DNA of 49,137 bases, taken from Anaerophaga thermohalophila str. Valhall. Its GTDB lineage: Bacteria; Bacteroidota; Bacteroidia; Bacteroidales; Marinilabiliaceae. The notes below the pieces were generated by a model that saw nothing but the letters and a program-made list of their open reading frames with translations, had not been told where the DNA came from and searched no databases. The stretch is from contig NZ_AHZV01000095.1 of NCBI RefSeq assembly GCF_000250735.1, forward strand, positions 1 to 49,137. Reading direction: 5' to 3'. Made by a program: the position numbers and the translations under genes. Below are positions 1-7,511 of this stretch, in pieces (within the stretch, counting starts at the first letter, position 1; each line of letters starts with the position of its first letter).

Positions 1-11
1 AAGAAGATATT

Positions 12-198
12 AGGGCTACGGCCCTTTGGTTTATATCAAGGGTGAGCCAATACCCCTTTCATTTGTTTGTGTATTTTCTTTTATAAAAATTTTTAAGCTG
101 CGATCAAATATACTTTTGTCAATAAAAATCAGGGGCGTAGCCCTGATCTCTTCATAGCATAATTTGAATGTGAGACAATTCAGGGGCGTTAGCCCTGA
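12..198. repeat. Three short GGC/GCC mini-palindromes
   Basis: Three small hairpins lie in otherwise gene-free DNA: AGGGC-TACG-GCCCT (12-25), ATCAGGG-6 nt-CCCTGAT (128-147) and TCAGGG-CCCTGA (180-198). Their loops contain TAC or GTA-like triplets. Similar hairpins occur at 9178-9194 and 9430-9446. They look like scattered short intergenic palindromes rather than terminators, because no T-tract follows. Confidence 0.55.
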
Positions 199-387
199 TA
201 TATCATTTAAATTTTCTATTTCATACGCATGATCTTTCCATTTTCATAACATCCAACCTGCAGATAAGACAAAGAAAGTAAACAGAAATAACGGATTCTC
301 AGCAATCCTTGACTTTTTCGAAGGACTACTTTGCACTCAGGCGATACCAGCGATCTATTAAGGACAGAAAAAATAAAAAATTATACT

Positions 388-517
388 TACCCCCCCCTCT
401 AAGAATGGGGGTATAGTCTTAAAAAATACAAAATTTCAAAAATTACCCCTTAAAAAATTAGGATGCTAATATAAAAAGTACATATATTTGCATCACACCC
501 CTATTCCAGAATGGGGT
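388..517. promoter_or_regulatory. Pair of CCCC...GGGG palindromes, candidate operators
   Basis: TACCCCC (388-394) pairs with GGGGGTA (407-413), and ACCCC (497-501) with GGGGT (513-517). The two share the inner signature CCCCT-[C/A]T...AGAATGGGG. A half-site TTACCCC lies near 443. Both lie 90-215 bases upstream of the first gene of the porin/P-II/ammonium transporter group, which is the basis for suspecting a regulator site. Binding is inferred only. Confidence 0.35.
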
Positions 518-603
518 AATTCAAATAAAAAGTAGTTTTAAATAGAACAACCCCCTGAAAAAGGAGGGACAAAATCAATTTCAAACAATTTAAACCAACT
601 GCT

Positions 604-1266
604 ATGAGAAACAATGGAAAACTTTTACCGGGAATCCTAATCCTGACGGGATTGTACATTTTCAGTACAAAAACCTTCGCTCAGGTTGAGGTTAATGTCG
701 GAGCCGACCTGATGAGCCGATATGTATGGAGGGGAACCGATTTCGGTGGTTCACCCAGCATTCAGCCCACGCTTGAAATGTCGGCCGGCAGTTTTGTTTT
801 GGGAGCCTGGGGCGCTTACACCACCAATGCTCCGGGAGCGCAGGAGGCCGATCTGTATGCCGGTTATTCCTTTGGTGATGTATTTGGCCTCACCCTTACC
901 GATTACTATTTCCCGTTGGATGATATGTCGGATGATTATTTTGATTTTGACAATTTTCATTCACTGGAAATAAGCGGTACTCTCACCATAGACAAGTTTA
1001 GTTTGCTTGCCGGTAAATTCTTTGCAGGCGCCGATGACCAATCCTTGTACCTGGAAGCCGGTTATGATCTGGGTGTCGCCAATATTTTTCTGGGGGCTGG
1101 TAACGAAGTTTATACAACTGACGGCGATTTTGCTGTGGTAAACATCGGTATAGGTGCATCGAAAGAGATAAAATTCACCGATTATTTCTCTCTCCCGCTT
1201 TCGGGATCCCTCATTCTGAATCCGGAAAGTGAAAGCCTGTTTATGGTAGTCGGGGTTTCCTTCTGA
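604..1266 (+). CDS. Outer-membrane beta-barrel protein, TorF-like putative porin
   Basis: This 220-residue protein has an N-terminal hydrophobic signal peptide ending near ...TKTFAQ (residue ~27). It is followed by alternating aromatic/glycine strands (for example SRYVWRGTDFGG and LYLEAGYDLG) and ends in a terminal Phe (VVGVSF), the usual signature of a beta-barrel inserted by the BAM complex. The opening 'V.VGADLMSRYVWRG' pattern resembles the TorF/Gcw_chp family of putative porins. It lies 67 bases before the P-II gene on the same strand, so it may take part in outer-membrane passage of nitrogen compounds; this is inference from position only. Confidence 0.6.
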   Translation: MRNNGKLLPGILILTGLYIFSTKTFAQVEVNVGADLMSRYVWRGTDFGGSPSIQPTLEMSAGSFVLGAWGAYTTNAPGAQEADLYAGYSFGDVFGLTLTDYYFPLDDMSDDYFDFDNFHSLEISGTLTIDKFSLLAGKFFAGADDQSLYLEAGYDLGVANIFLGAGNEVYTTDGDFAVVNIGIGASKEIKFTDYFSLPLSGSLILNPESESLFMVVGVSF

Positions 1267-1333
1267 TGAAGTACGCCATTCATTCAATCAGGAATTAATA
1301 AAAGAGATGATAAAATAACCTAAAAACAGACTC

Positions 1334-1690
1334 ATGAAAAAAATTGAAGCCATCATACGCAAGACAAAATTCGATGATGTAAAAGAAGCACTGGGCAACG
1401 TAGGCATCGACTTCTTTTCCTACTGGGAAGTCAGGGGTGTCGGAAGATCACGTGAAGAACGTGCCTTTCGTGGCATAGTGTACGATACCAGCTCCATAGA
1501 ACGCATCAAGCTCTCGATAGTAGTACGCGACAAAAACCTGAAGAATACCATCAATGCCATCATGGAATCTGCAAGAACAGGAGCCATCGGAGACGGAAAA
1601 ATTTTCGTGGTCGACATTGAAGAATCTTACCGGATACGGACAGGAGAAACCGGTAATGAGTCGCTATACATCAAAGGAGAAGAAGAGTAA
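1334..1690 (+). CDS. glnK: P-II family nitrogen regulatory protein (GlnB/GlnK type)
   Basis: A 118-residue protein, close to the usual 112 of the family. P-II proteins are trimers that sense ATP/ADP and 2-oxoglutarate and block AmtB when nitrogen is plentiful. Visible marks are the start MKKIEAIIRKTKFDDVKEAL, the T-loop ending in RGIVY (Tyr50 aligns with the uridylylated Tyr51 of E. coli GlnB), the B-loop TGAIGDGKIFV (83-93) and the C-loop RIRTGE (100-105). Placement 33 bases before the ammonium transporter gives the classic glnK-amtB pair. The C-terminus is a few residues longer than usual. Whether Tyr50 is modified cannot be told from sequence. Confidence 0.93.
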   Translation: MKKIEAIIRKTKFDDVKEALGNVGIDFFSYWEVRGVGRSREERAFRGIVYDTSSIERIKLSIVVRDKNLKNTINAIMESARTGAIGDGKIFVVDIEESYRIRTGETGNESLYIKGEEE

Positions 1691-1723
1691 ATCAGGTCGT
1701 TGAACAACTAAAAGAATAGAATT

Positions 1724-2959
1724 ATGGAAGATATTACAACAAAAATAACAGATATATCCGTCTCTATAGACATGTTGTGGGTACTGATTGCCGCTGCCAT
1801 GGTTATGTTTATGCAGCCGGGATTTGCAATGGTAGAAGCCGGCTTTACCCGAGCCAAAAACACAGCCAACATACTCATGAAAAACTTTCTTGATTTTTCG
1901 GTAGGTTCGCTTATGTTCTGGGTGGTAGGTTTTAGCATAATGTTTGGTACCGACCTGGGCGGATTTATAGGCATGCCCGACCTCTTTTTCTCGGGTTCTT
2001 ATGGCAACGATGTTGACTATGCCATTTTAATTTTCCAGACTGTATTTGCCGCCACTGCTGCAACGATTGTTTCCGGTGCAGTAGCAGAGCGAACAGAGTT
2101 CAAAGCCTATATTCTTGCCAGTTTTTTCATCACAGCGGTGATTTATCCCGTTTCCGGGCACTGGGTCTGGGGCGGCGGCTGGCTCAGTGAACTGGGTTTT
2201 CATGACTTTGCAGGATCAACGGTGGTGCACTCGGTCGGCGGTTGGCTGGGACTGGTCGGAACAGCCATTATTGGCCCCCGTCTGGGGAAATACAATGGGA
2301 AACGTAAAGCCATTCCCGGTCATAGTTTGACAATTGGTGCCCTGGGTGTATTCATCCTCTGGTTCGGATGGTTTGGTTTTAATCCCGGTTCACAGTTGGC
2401 AGCCAGCGGACTTGACAACATTTCTGCGGTGGCATCAATATTTGTTACCACAAACCTTTCGGCTTCAGCCGGAACGGTTACTGCCATGATAATATCGTGG
2501 ATTCGGTACAAAAGACCATCATTAGGGCTTTCTTTGAACGGCGCTTTAGCCGGTCTGGTAGCCATTACCGCCGGATGTGATGTTGTTAGCCCGGGAGGTG
2601 CCGTAATTATTGGTATCGTTGCAGGGATAACATTAATTTTTGGCGTTGAAATGCTGGATACACTCAAAATAGATGATCCCGTTGGTGCTGTTACAGTACA
2701 CGGTTTCAGCGGAGCTGTCGGAACCATACTGGTTGGCTTGCTGGCAACAGAAGGAGGATTGTTCTATGGCGGTGGTGCTTCAATGCTTGGTGTACAAACA
2801 CTGGGCGTGGTAGCCATCGCAGCATGGGCGCTTTCTATGGGATTCATCCTGTTCAGAGCCATCAAATCCACAGTAGGGCTCCGGGTTCCCCGAAGGGTCG
2901 AGGAAGAAGGCCTGGATGTTTATGAACACGGAGAGACTGCCTATAATAATTTTTCATAA
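1724..2959 (+). CDS. amtB: Ammonium transporter AmtB
   Basis: A 411-residue multi-spanning inner-membrane channel for NH3/NH4+. Family marks are FAMVEAGFTRAKN (34-46), the VSGAVAERTEF stretch (116-126), and the pore twin histidines in STVVHSVGG (His169) and AVTVHGFSG (His326). About eleven hydrophobic segments are visible. Unlike E. coli AmtB there is no cleavable signal sequence; the start MEDITTKITDISVSID leads straight into TM1. It follows the P-II gene by 33 bases and is probably co-transcribed with it. A perfect hairpin terminator lies about 105 bases downstream. Confidence 0.95.
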   Translation: MEDITTKITDISVSIDMLWVLIAAAMVMFMQPGFAMVEAGFTRAKNTANILMKNFLDFSVGSLMFWVVGFSIMFGTDLGGFIGMPDLFFSGSYGNDVDYAILIFQTVFAATAATIVSGAVAERTEFKAYILASFFITAVIYPVSGHWVWGGGWLSELGFHDFAGSTVVHSVGGWLGLVGTAIIGPRLGKYNGKRKAIPGHSLTIGALGVFILWFGWFGFNPGSQLAASGLDNISAVASIFVTTNLSASAGTVTAMIISWIRYKRPSLGLSLNGALAGLVAITAGCDVVSPGGAVIIGIVAGITLIFGVEMLDTLKIDDPVGAVTVHGFSGAVGTILVGLLATEGGLFYGGGASMLGVQTLGVVAIAAWALSMGFILFRAIKSTVGLRVPRRVEEEGLDVYEHGETAYNNFS

Positions 2960-3324
2960 CCGTAAAAACACGACAACCCTCTTATGGAGAACACACTATC
3001 GCAAAGCCATAACGATGGCGTATCTGGTTCAATTATCCAGTTCTTTTAATTGTCCTGTTTTTAGAGACCTGTCCGTTTGGACAGGTCTTTTTTTACAAAA
3101 TAACGCCTGGCTGAAAAGTGTGTTGCCAAAACAGCTTCAACAACATCTTCATCTTCAGATGAATAATCACCTTTTTCATATTGTCGCCGAACATCACTTA
3201 AATAAAAAAGTTGATTACTGATACATCATGATTCAGCAGAATAATTTTTCCTTCGTTTGTTTTTCCACGATAAAAAAACGATGTATCATTATAAGGCATT
3301 TGAAAATGTTTAACGACATATCGA
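2960..3324. other. Intergenic region with possible minus-strand gene remnant
   Basis: Apart from the terminator, the minus strand from 3225 to 3061 is open without an ATG and reads protein-like (contains EDEDVVEAVLATHF and ARRYF). It has no recognisable family and ends inside the terminator hairpin. It may be the leftover C-terminus of a deleted gene, or chance. Nothing else is seen. Confidence 0.3.
3065..3094 (+). terminator. Rho-independent terminator after amtB
   Basis: A perfect 10-bp stem, AGACCTGTCC (3065-3074) with GGACAGGTCT (3079-3088), has a 4-base loop and is followed by a run of seven T (3088-3094). It closes the porin/glnK/amtB group. Confidence 0.9.
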
Positions 3325-4194
3325 TTATAGAGGAATTTCAAACTTTTGTTTAGTTGAAAAGTTCTTCTTTACAACCACTATCCCCATCGATTGAAGGTCT
3401 ATTGAGGCAGATACTTCCCCAAGCTCTTCTATTTCCTTCCAAGCTTTTCTCATTCCAGGCGACCAGGAAATATCGTCAAAAACAATCACACCACCATCAG
3501 AGAGATAGGGGATTGCCTCGTCAAAATATTTTCGAACAGCATAGTAATCATGATGACCATCATTAAAGAGAAAGTCAACCGGTTCAGAGGCCTCCAATAC
3601 TCTCTTAAAAGTTTGATGAAATGGTCCAATAACAACAGATGCATTTTTAAATTCTAAGCTATTAAAAGTATCCCGGGCAATTTCAGCAATTTCGGGTGCC
3701 CCTTCAAGTGATACGATTTGCCCTATTCCATTAATTTTTAATGCTGCTGCCTGATAGGATGCCGAGATACCTACACATGTACCAAGTTCTACGCATGACA
3801 AGGGTTTTAATTCACGAATCAGCTTGAAAAGTAAAAGTCCCCAGAATTTGGGTTTACTCGATGCAACAATTTCCGAGACGGATTCAGTTGATTGTAACCC
3901 CTGTTCCATTTCCCTTTTTCCTCTTTTAAAATGAGGAGAACCCGCGCCATAATCAATAACATGAATTTTTTTATCTGATCTCAGGAGAAAAGAGCGTCGA
4001 TTTTCAATCATGGAAATGAATTCTGCTTCCTGGCTTGACAATACAGTAGATAAGGATTCTTGTAAAGCGATAGCCACAGATTTCAGAGTTATATCTTCAT
4101 GCAATGAAAGCTGAGTTAATATTTCCCTTGCTTTTTTCCTTTTCAAATATTGAATCGGCACATTCAAACCTGTTTTTATGATCTGCTTTATCAT
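3325..4194 (-). CDS. Class I SAM-dependent methyltransferase
   Basis: A 289-residue protein with a Rossmann-type methyltransferase core in its second half. The SAM-binding motif I is CVELGTCVGISASYQAAA (residues ~135-152). An acidic residue ends strand 2 (IVSLEGAPEIAE), and DFLFNDGHHDYYAV matches the catalytic/metal region of Methyltransf_24-type O-methyltransferases. GGVIVFDDI is the following strand. The N-terminal ~110 residues are not recognised. It lies beside a flippase and a hexapeptide acyltransferase, so the substrate may be a surface sugar or lipid; this is inferred from context. Transcribed opposite to its neighbours. Confidence 0.75.
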   Translation of the reverse strand: MIKQIIKTGLNVPIQYLKRKKAREILTQLSLHEDITLKSVAIALQESLSTVLSSQEAEFISMIENRRSFLLRSDKKIHVIDYGAGSPHFKRGKREMEQGLQSTESVSEIVASSKPKFWGLLLFKLIRELKPLSCVELGTCVGISASYQAAALKINGIGQIVSLEGAPEIAEIARDTFNSLEFKNASVVIGPFHQTFKRVLEASEPVDFLFNDGHHDYYAVRKYFDEAIPYLSDGGVIVFDDISWSPGMRKAWKEIEELGEVSASIDLQSMGIVVVKKNFSTKQKFEIPL

Positions 4195-4240
4195 TCTGAT
4201 ATCATTGAAAAATTAACATTTCGATGCGTTTTGCAAACAT

Positions 4241-4381
4241 GGGTACGGTATAAAAAGCATATTTTTGTCAAAATCAAGGCGTTTTAAATTTTTGTATCGG
4301 AGTTAACTCGTTGTTAATGAGGATTCAAAAATTTAAAACAACAATGAGTTTGGCAACAAAGATGCTTTTTAGACTGGGCTC
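4241..4381. repeat. R3 palindromic MITE-like repeat, copy 1
   Basis: About 140 bp with inverted ends TATAAAAAGCAT / ATGCTTTTTAGAC and an inner inverted repeat around TTTAAATTTTTG / CAAAAATTTAAAA. The same element, more diverged, is at 13146-13287, and a partial copy is at 23217-23270. Its ends resemble those of repeat family R1. No ORF is inside. Confidence 0.7.
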
Positions 4382-4476
4382 AAACATATAAAAAAATAAA
4401 AATAGTAGAGAGGAAGGTTGTATTTAATATCTTCAAATTAATATCTAACAAAAAAATTTTATTCTCAAAAAATTTT

Positions 4477-4535
4477 TATCAGTATAACAATAGTTTAAGT
4501 TATTGGTCTGATAGAATTCGTATGCAAGAATTTAG
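4477..4535 (-). repeat. R2 leader-type repeat, partial copy
   Basis: Reads as the reverse of R2: TATCAG (4477-4482) pairs with CTGATA (4508-4513), followed by a degenerate ...ATTCGTATGCAAG. Only one half of the element is kept. Confidence 0.55.
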
Positions 4536-4662
4536 CCGCTTAGCGCATAAAACTAACCAACATGTTGTTTAAGTTGACTAAATCCTGCACAGGGGTTTTT
4601 TTTCAGGCTTGTCCAGAAAAAACGTAGGTTCTAATTCGCTTAATTTTCCTATTTTTGATGAC

Positions 4663-4710
4663 ATAAATAGTGTCTGTTCAGATGGAACTTTCTGAACAAA
4701 CACTATTTAT
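4663..4710. repeat. Long imperfect palindrome
   Basis: ATAAATAGTGT (4663-4673) plus TGTTCAGA (4675-4682) pair with TCTGAACA (4691-4698) plus ACACTATTTAT (4700-4710). This gives about 19 bp of stem with one mismatch and an 8-base loop. It could be a bidirectional terminator or a small mobile palindrome; no poly-T follows, so the second is more likely. Confidence 0.5.
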
Positions 4711-4773
4711 ACCTTATCAACCAGCCTAATGACCTATCCGAACGAAAAAGGAAAAATAAAAAATTTTATCCAT

Positions 4774-4915
4774 GAGTGCAGTATAAAAAGCCTTCAAACT
4801 GCTGATTTTTAACATTTTTATCCCTGACCCCTAAAGGGGAACTGCTAAAAATCAGCAGTTTGAAAAAGTCCCCGTTAGGGGATTTAGGGGTCAAAAGACT
4901 TTTTAGACTGCACTC
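4774..4915. repeat. R1 palindromic MITE-like repeat, copy 1
   Basis: A 142-bp element with terminal inverted repeats GAGTGCAGTATAAAAAG / CTTTTTAGACTGCACTC and inner arms AAACTGCTGATTTTTA / TAAAAATCAGCAGTTT. CCCCTAAAGGGG-type motifs lie between them. Near-identical copies are at 13958-14099 and 25796-25939. Its last base abuts R2 copy 4915-5001. Confidence 0.85.
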
Positions 4916-5001
4916 ATCCATATAAAATTTATTTTTAAGGTCGGATAGGACTCGCATGCAAGGGTTTATACATGTCCTTATTGTGGGAAATCTTGCCATA
5001 C
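4915..5001 (-). repeat. R2 leader-type repeat
   Basis: Reverse-oriented R2 copy: ATCC (4916-4919) pairs with GGAT (4943-4946), then ...CTCGCATGCAAGGG and ...CCCGTTTCA. The open frame of the flippase runs back through this repeat, so the first ~35 codons of the longest flippase ORF are repeat sequence. Confidence 0.75.
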
Positions 5002-5060
5002 CCGTTTCAATTGGTTGTAATATACGCGCCTTTAAAAGTGCTCATTTCAGTATCTGTTTG

Positions 5061-6329
5061 GTGAAAAAAAAGGATAAAAATATTCTAATAACATCCTTCC
5101 CGCTATTTTCTGCATCTTTTATAGCGCAAGGGGTTAACTTTTTAACATTGCTCTTGTTACCTCTTTTTTATTTAACGGAGGATATTGGCGTTTTTTTTGT
5201 TTTTTCAGCTTTAGGACTTTTACTGGGTTCTCTTGTTTCATGGCGAAGTTTTAATGCAATACTTATAAGCGATACGGATGAGGTGGCAAATTCTAACCTG
5301 GGAATTTCATTTTTATTAGGAGGCGTAACATCTCTCATCCTTGAGATTTTAATATTAGCATTTTCCCCTTTTTGGGGGAATTGGCAATCGAATGTGGAAT
5401 GGATATATTTTTTACCCGTTTATGCATTATTCACTAGTGTGTTTATTTCTTTTGAGAACTTTTTGAATTACAAAAAGAGATACATCCAGATTGGTTATGG
5501 AAAATTGATAAAGGCTTCTGCAACTTTATTAATTACTTTGCTCCTTGGAATTCTGACGCCCTCGGCTGAATCTCTCATCTTTGCTTTAATTACGGGTCTG
5601 TTGGCTGTCATTGTTTTTCAAATTTGGATTTCCGGTATAACCTGGCATATATTTCAAATATCCAAAAGAAAGTTTAAAATATTCTTCTTTAAGTACCGTG
5701 ATATTCTAACCTTTAATTCTTCTCTTGCAATAATTTCTGAACTAAACAGCCACTTGCCCACCATTCTTCTCTCTATTTTTTATGGAGAAAATGTAGTTGC
5801 TTTTTATGGAATGGCTCAGCGGTTTTTTTCAACACCTGTAAGTGTCTGGTCAAATAGTATCGCTTCTGTATTTGGAAAAGAAAGTGTTGAACGATATATT
5901 AAATCCCGGAATATATCCGGCTATTTTGTCTCCACCGTAAAAAAAGTGATAATGATAATTATTCCTTTCGGAGTAATTGCTTTTTTATTAGCACCTTGGA
6001 TATTTGACACTTTTTTGGGAAAAGAATGGGAAGCTTCTGGTGGAATAAGCCGAATTATAATTCCTTTAATAATTGCTCAAAATATTGTAATGCCAACAAC
6101 TATTCTATACACAATATTAAATCATCAAAAAAGAATTCTGATCTTCTATCTTGTAAGTTTTTTTGTACGAATTATATTGCTTTTTATTTTGCCCTATTTG
6201 CTTTTTGATATAAATTATATTTATTTACTTATGATGTTTTCTTTTACAGGTGTTCTTCACTACATTCTTTATTATAGAGAGTTACGCAGTCAGATTGAAA
6301 ATTATGAAACTCAAATTGAACATAAATAG
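5061..6329 (+). CDS. Polysaccharide flippase, Wzx/MOP superfamily
   Basis: A protein of about 422 residues with roughly 12 hydrophobic segments and the N-terminal pattern 'NILITSFPLFSASFIAQGVNFLTLLLLPLFYLTEDIG', typical of oligosaccharide-unit translocases of the MOP/MATE superfamily. These flip lipid-linked glycans across the inner membrane. The open frame extends to an ATG at 4956, but that extension lies within an R2 repeat and is not hydrophobic in the expected way. I therefore place the start at GTG 5061, just before KKKDKNILI; TTG 5058 is an equal alternative. Nearby methyltransferase and acyltransferase genes suggest a reduced surface-glycan locus. No glycosyltransferase or polymerase remains in this window. 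Confidence 0.8.
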   Translation: MKKKDKNILITSFPLFSASFIAQGVNFLTLLLLPLFYLTEDIGVFFVFSALGLLLGSLVSWRSFNAILISDTDEVANSNLGISFLLGGVTSLILEILILAFSPFWGNWQSNVEWIYFLPVYALFTSVFISFENFLNYKKRYIQIGYGKLIKASATLLITLLLGILTPSAESLIFALITGLLAVIVFQIWISGITWHIFQISKRKFKIFFFKYRDILTFNSSLAIISELNSHLPTILLSIFYGENVVAFYGMAQRFFSTPVSVWSNSIASVFGKESVERYIKSRNISGYFVSTVKKVIMIIIPFGVIAFLLAPWIFDTFLGKEWEASGGISRIIIPLIIAQNIVMPTTILYTILNHQKRILIFYLVSFFVRIILLFILPYLLFDINYIYLLMMFSFTGVLHYILYYRELRSQIENYETQIEHK

Positions 6330-6349
6330 AAAATTAACGCGTTATCTCG

Positions 6350-6448
6350 TTTCATCCGTATAAAATTTATTTATTAAGGGCGGATGGAACTCGCATGAAA
6401 GGATTTATACATGTTCTTTTGTGATAAACCTTGTCATGCTCGTTTCAT
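6350..6448 (-). repeat. R2 leader-type repeat
   Basis: Reverse-oriented full copy: CATCCG (6353-6358) pairs with CGGATG (6381-6386), then ACTCGCATG and, at the far end, CATGCTCGTTTCAT. It directly abuts a second copy at 6445-6516, the two sharing the TTTCAT junction. Confidence 0.8.
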
Positions 6449-6516
6449 CAGTATATAATTAGACTAAGTTATTGGTCTGATGGAACGAGTCCCGAGTACT
6501 CGGAACTCGTTTCATT
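6445..6516 (-). repeat. R2 leader-type repeat, shortened tandem copy
   Basis: CATCAG (6446-6451) pairs with CTGATG (6477-6482), followed by GGAACGAGTCCCGAGTACTCGG and ACTCGTTTCAT. The middle part is shorter than in other copies. A similar GAACGAGTCCCGA variant is found near 43255. Confidence 0.7.
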
Positions 6517-6576
6517 AAAAAAATTTGGTGAAAGTTAATATTTTCTATATCGGGGTTAATTCCAAACAGATGTTAA

Positions 6577-7170
6577 ATGAAAAAAACAATTTTTTTTATC
6601 CTTGAATGGATAGATCAAAACCCTTGCAGATGGATGGTGAAGCTGGTCTATCCACAATATAAACGTCCGCGTCATGGATATATGAAGCATTACAGAGTTT
6701 TGTACGACTACTTTTTCATGCAAAAGATAATGGGTTTCAACAGAATGGTACCGTGGCCGGTAGATTTTAGAAGTAAAATAAGAGGATGGCAACACATAAA
6801 AAAAGGTATTATATGTGATCCCGGCGATAGCCCCGGCGTCTACATCAATGCATTTGGCGGCCTCAAATTTGGAAACAATGTTGAAATAGGGCCCAATACT
6901 ACAATTGTTACCACAAATCATTACAAGTATGACCAAAGGAAAACTTCTCCCAAGCAAGGTGTTGAAATTGGCAATAATGTCTGGATTGGTTCCAATTGCG
7001 TAATTCTCCCGGGTACAAAGATTGGTGATGAAGTTACTATTGGGGCAGGTTGCATAATCTCAAGCGAAATACCTGCAAAAAGCACGGTCGTGCGTAGCAA
7101 TGATACCATTAAAATAATACCAAAATCAAAAGACTATGAATGGAATATATATGATGAAAAATTAACCTGA
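6577..7170 (+). CDS. Hexapeptide-repeat acyltransferase (left-handed beta-helix)
   Basis: A 197-residue enzyme of the LbH acyltransferase class (serine/sugar O- or N-acetyltransferases such as CysE, NodL and WbbJ). The C-terminal half holds imperfect hexapeptide repeats (for example GNNVEIGPNTTIV, GNNVWIGSNCVIL and GDEVTIGAGCIIS). The likely catalytic histidine is in TTNHYKYD (~residue 113). The N-terminal ~60 residues (FILEWIDQNPCRWMVKLVYPQYKRPRHGYMKHYRV) are basic and aromatic, as in enzymes acting on lipid-linked sugars. It probably acetylates a surface glycan; the acceptor is unknown. It is preceded by two R2 repeats and separated from the flippase by about 250 bases. Confidence 0.8.
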   Translation: MKKTIFFILEWIDQNPCRWMVKLVYPQYKRPRHGYMKHYRVLYDYFFMQKIMGFNRMVPWPVDFRSKIRGWQHIKKGIICDPGDSPGVYINAFGGLKFGNNVEIGPNTTIVTTNHYKYDQRKTSPKQGVEIGNNVWIGSNCVILPGTKIGDEVTIGAGCIISSEIPAKSTVVRSNDTIKIIPKSKDYEWNIYDEKLT

Positions 7171-7511
7171 AAATTTTTCACTACCTCAAAACCACACCAC
7201 ACTATAATACAGCCCATTATTTAACAAGCTTTCGTATTTTACAGTTTTCTCACCCAAAAAGGAACAATGTTTTCGAGTCCTTTGATAAAAATGGTAGTTA
7301 ATCATTTACAAAAATGAAAAACAATAATAGCTCTCTCATAATAAAAACATTGCGTCTTCGCGCCTCTGCGTTTAGTCTTTCTTTTAACGGTCATTTGGTT
7401 TTTACGAACACACTGAAAATTGTCATAGTTTTTTGTCACAATTTTTCACTATTTTGAAGTTCATTCAATAAATACATCGTAAATGTCTATAAACCAAAAT
7501 ATTAAAATATC
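7171..7511. other. Intergenic region with a repeat shared with the window end
   Basis: CTCTCTCATAATAAA at 7331-7345, followed by CCTCTGCGTTTAG, recurs at 48965-48979 followed by CCTCTGTGTTTAG. The motif TGTCTATAAAC (7484-7494) also recurs at the window end. No gene is seen. Confidence 0.5.

Larger units (their letters stand above)
1..603. other. Gene-free region upstream of nitrogen genes
   Basis: No credible ORF is seen. The first 200 bases hold mini-palindromes (annotated separately). Bases 380-520 hold two C-run/G-run palindromes that may be operators. A TATATTTG sequence at 484-491 resembles the TAnnTTTG -7 box of Bacteroidota, but no clear -33 TTTG partner was found at the right distance. 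Confidence 0.6.

Noticed and set aside
2916-3221. 101-codon plus-strand frame across the amtB terminator
   Set aside because: Runs through the end of amtB and a perfect terminator hairpin; no family features.
4766-4999. 77-codon minus-strand frame
   Set aside because: Lies wholly within repeats R1 and R2; palindrome-derived, no family features.
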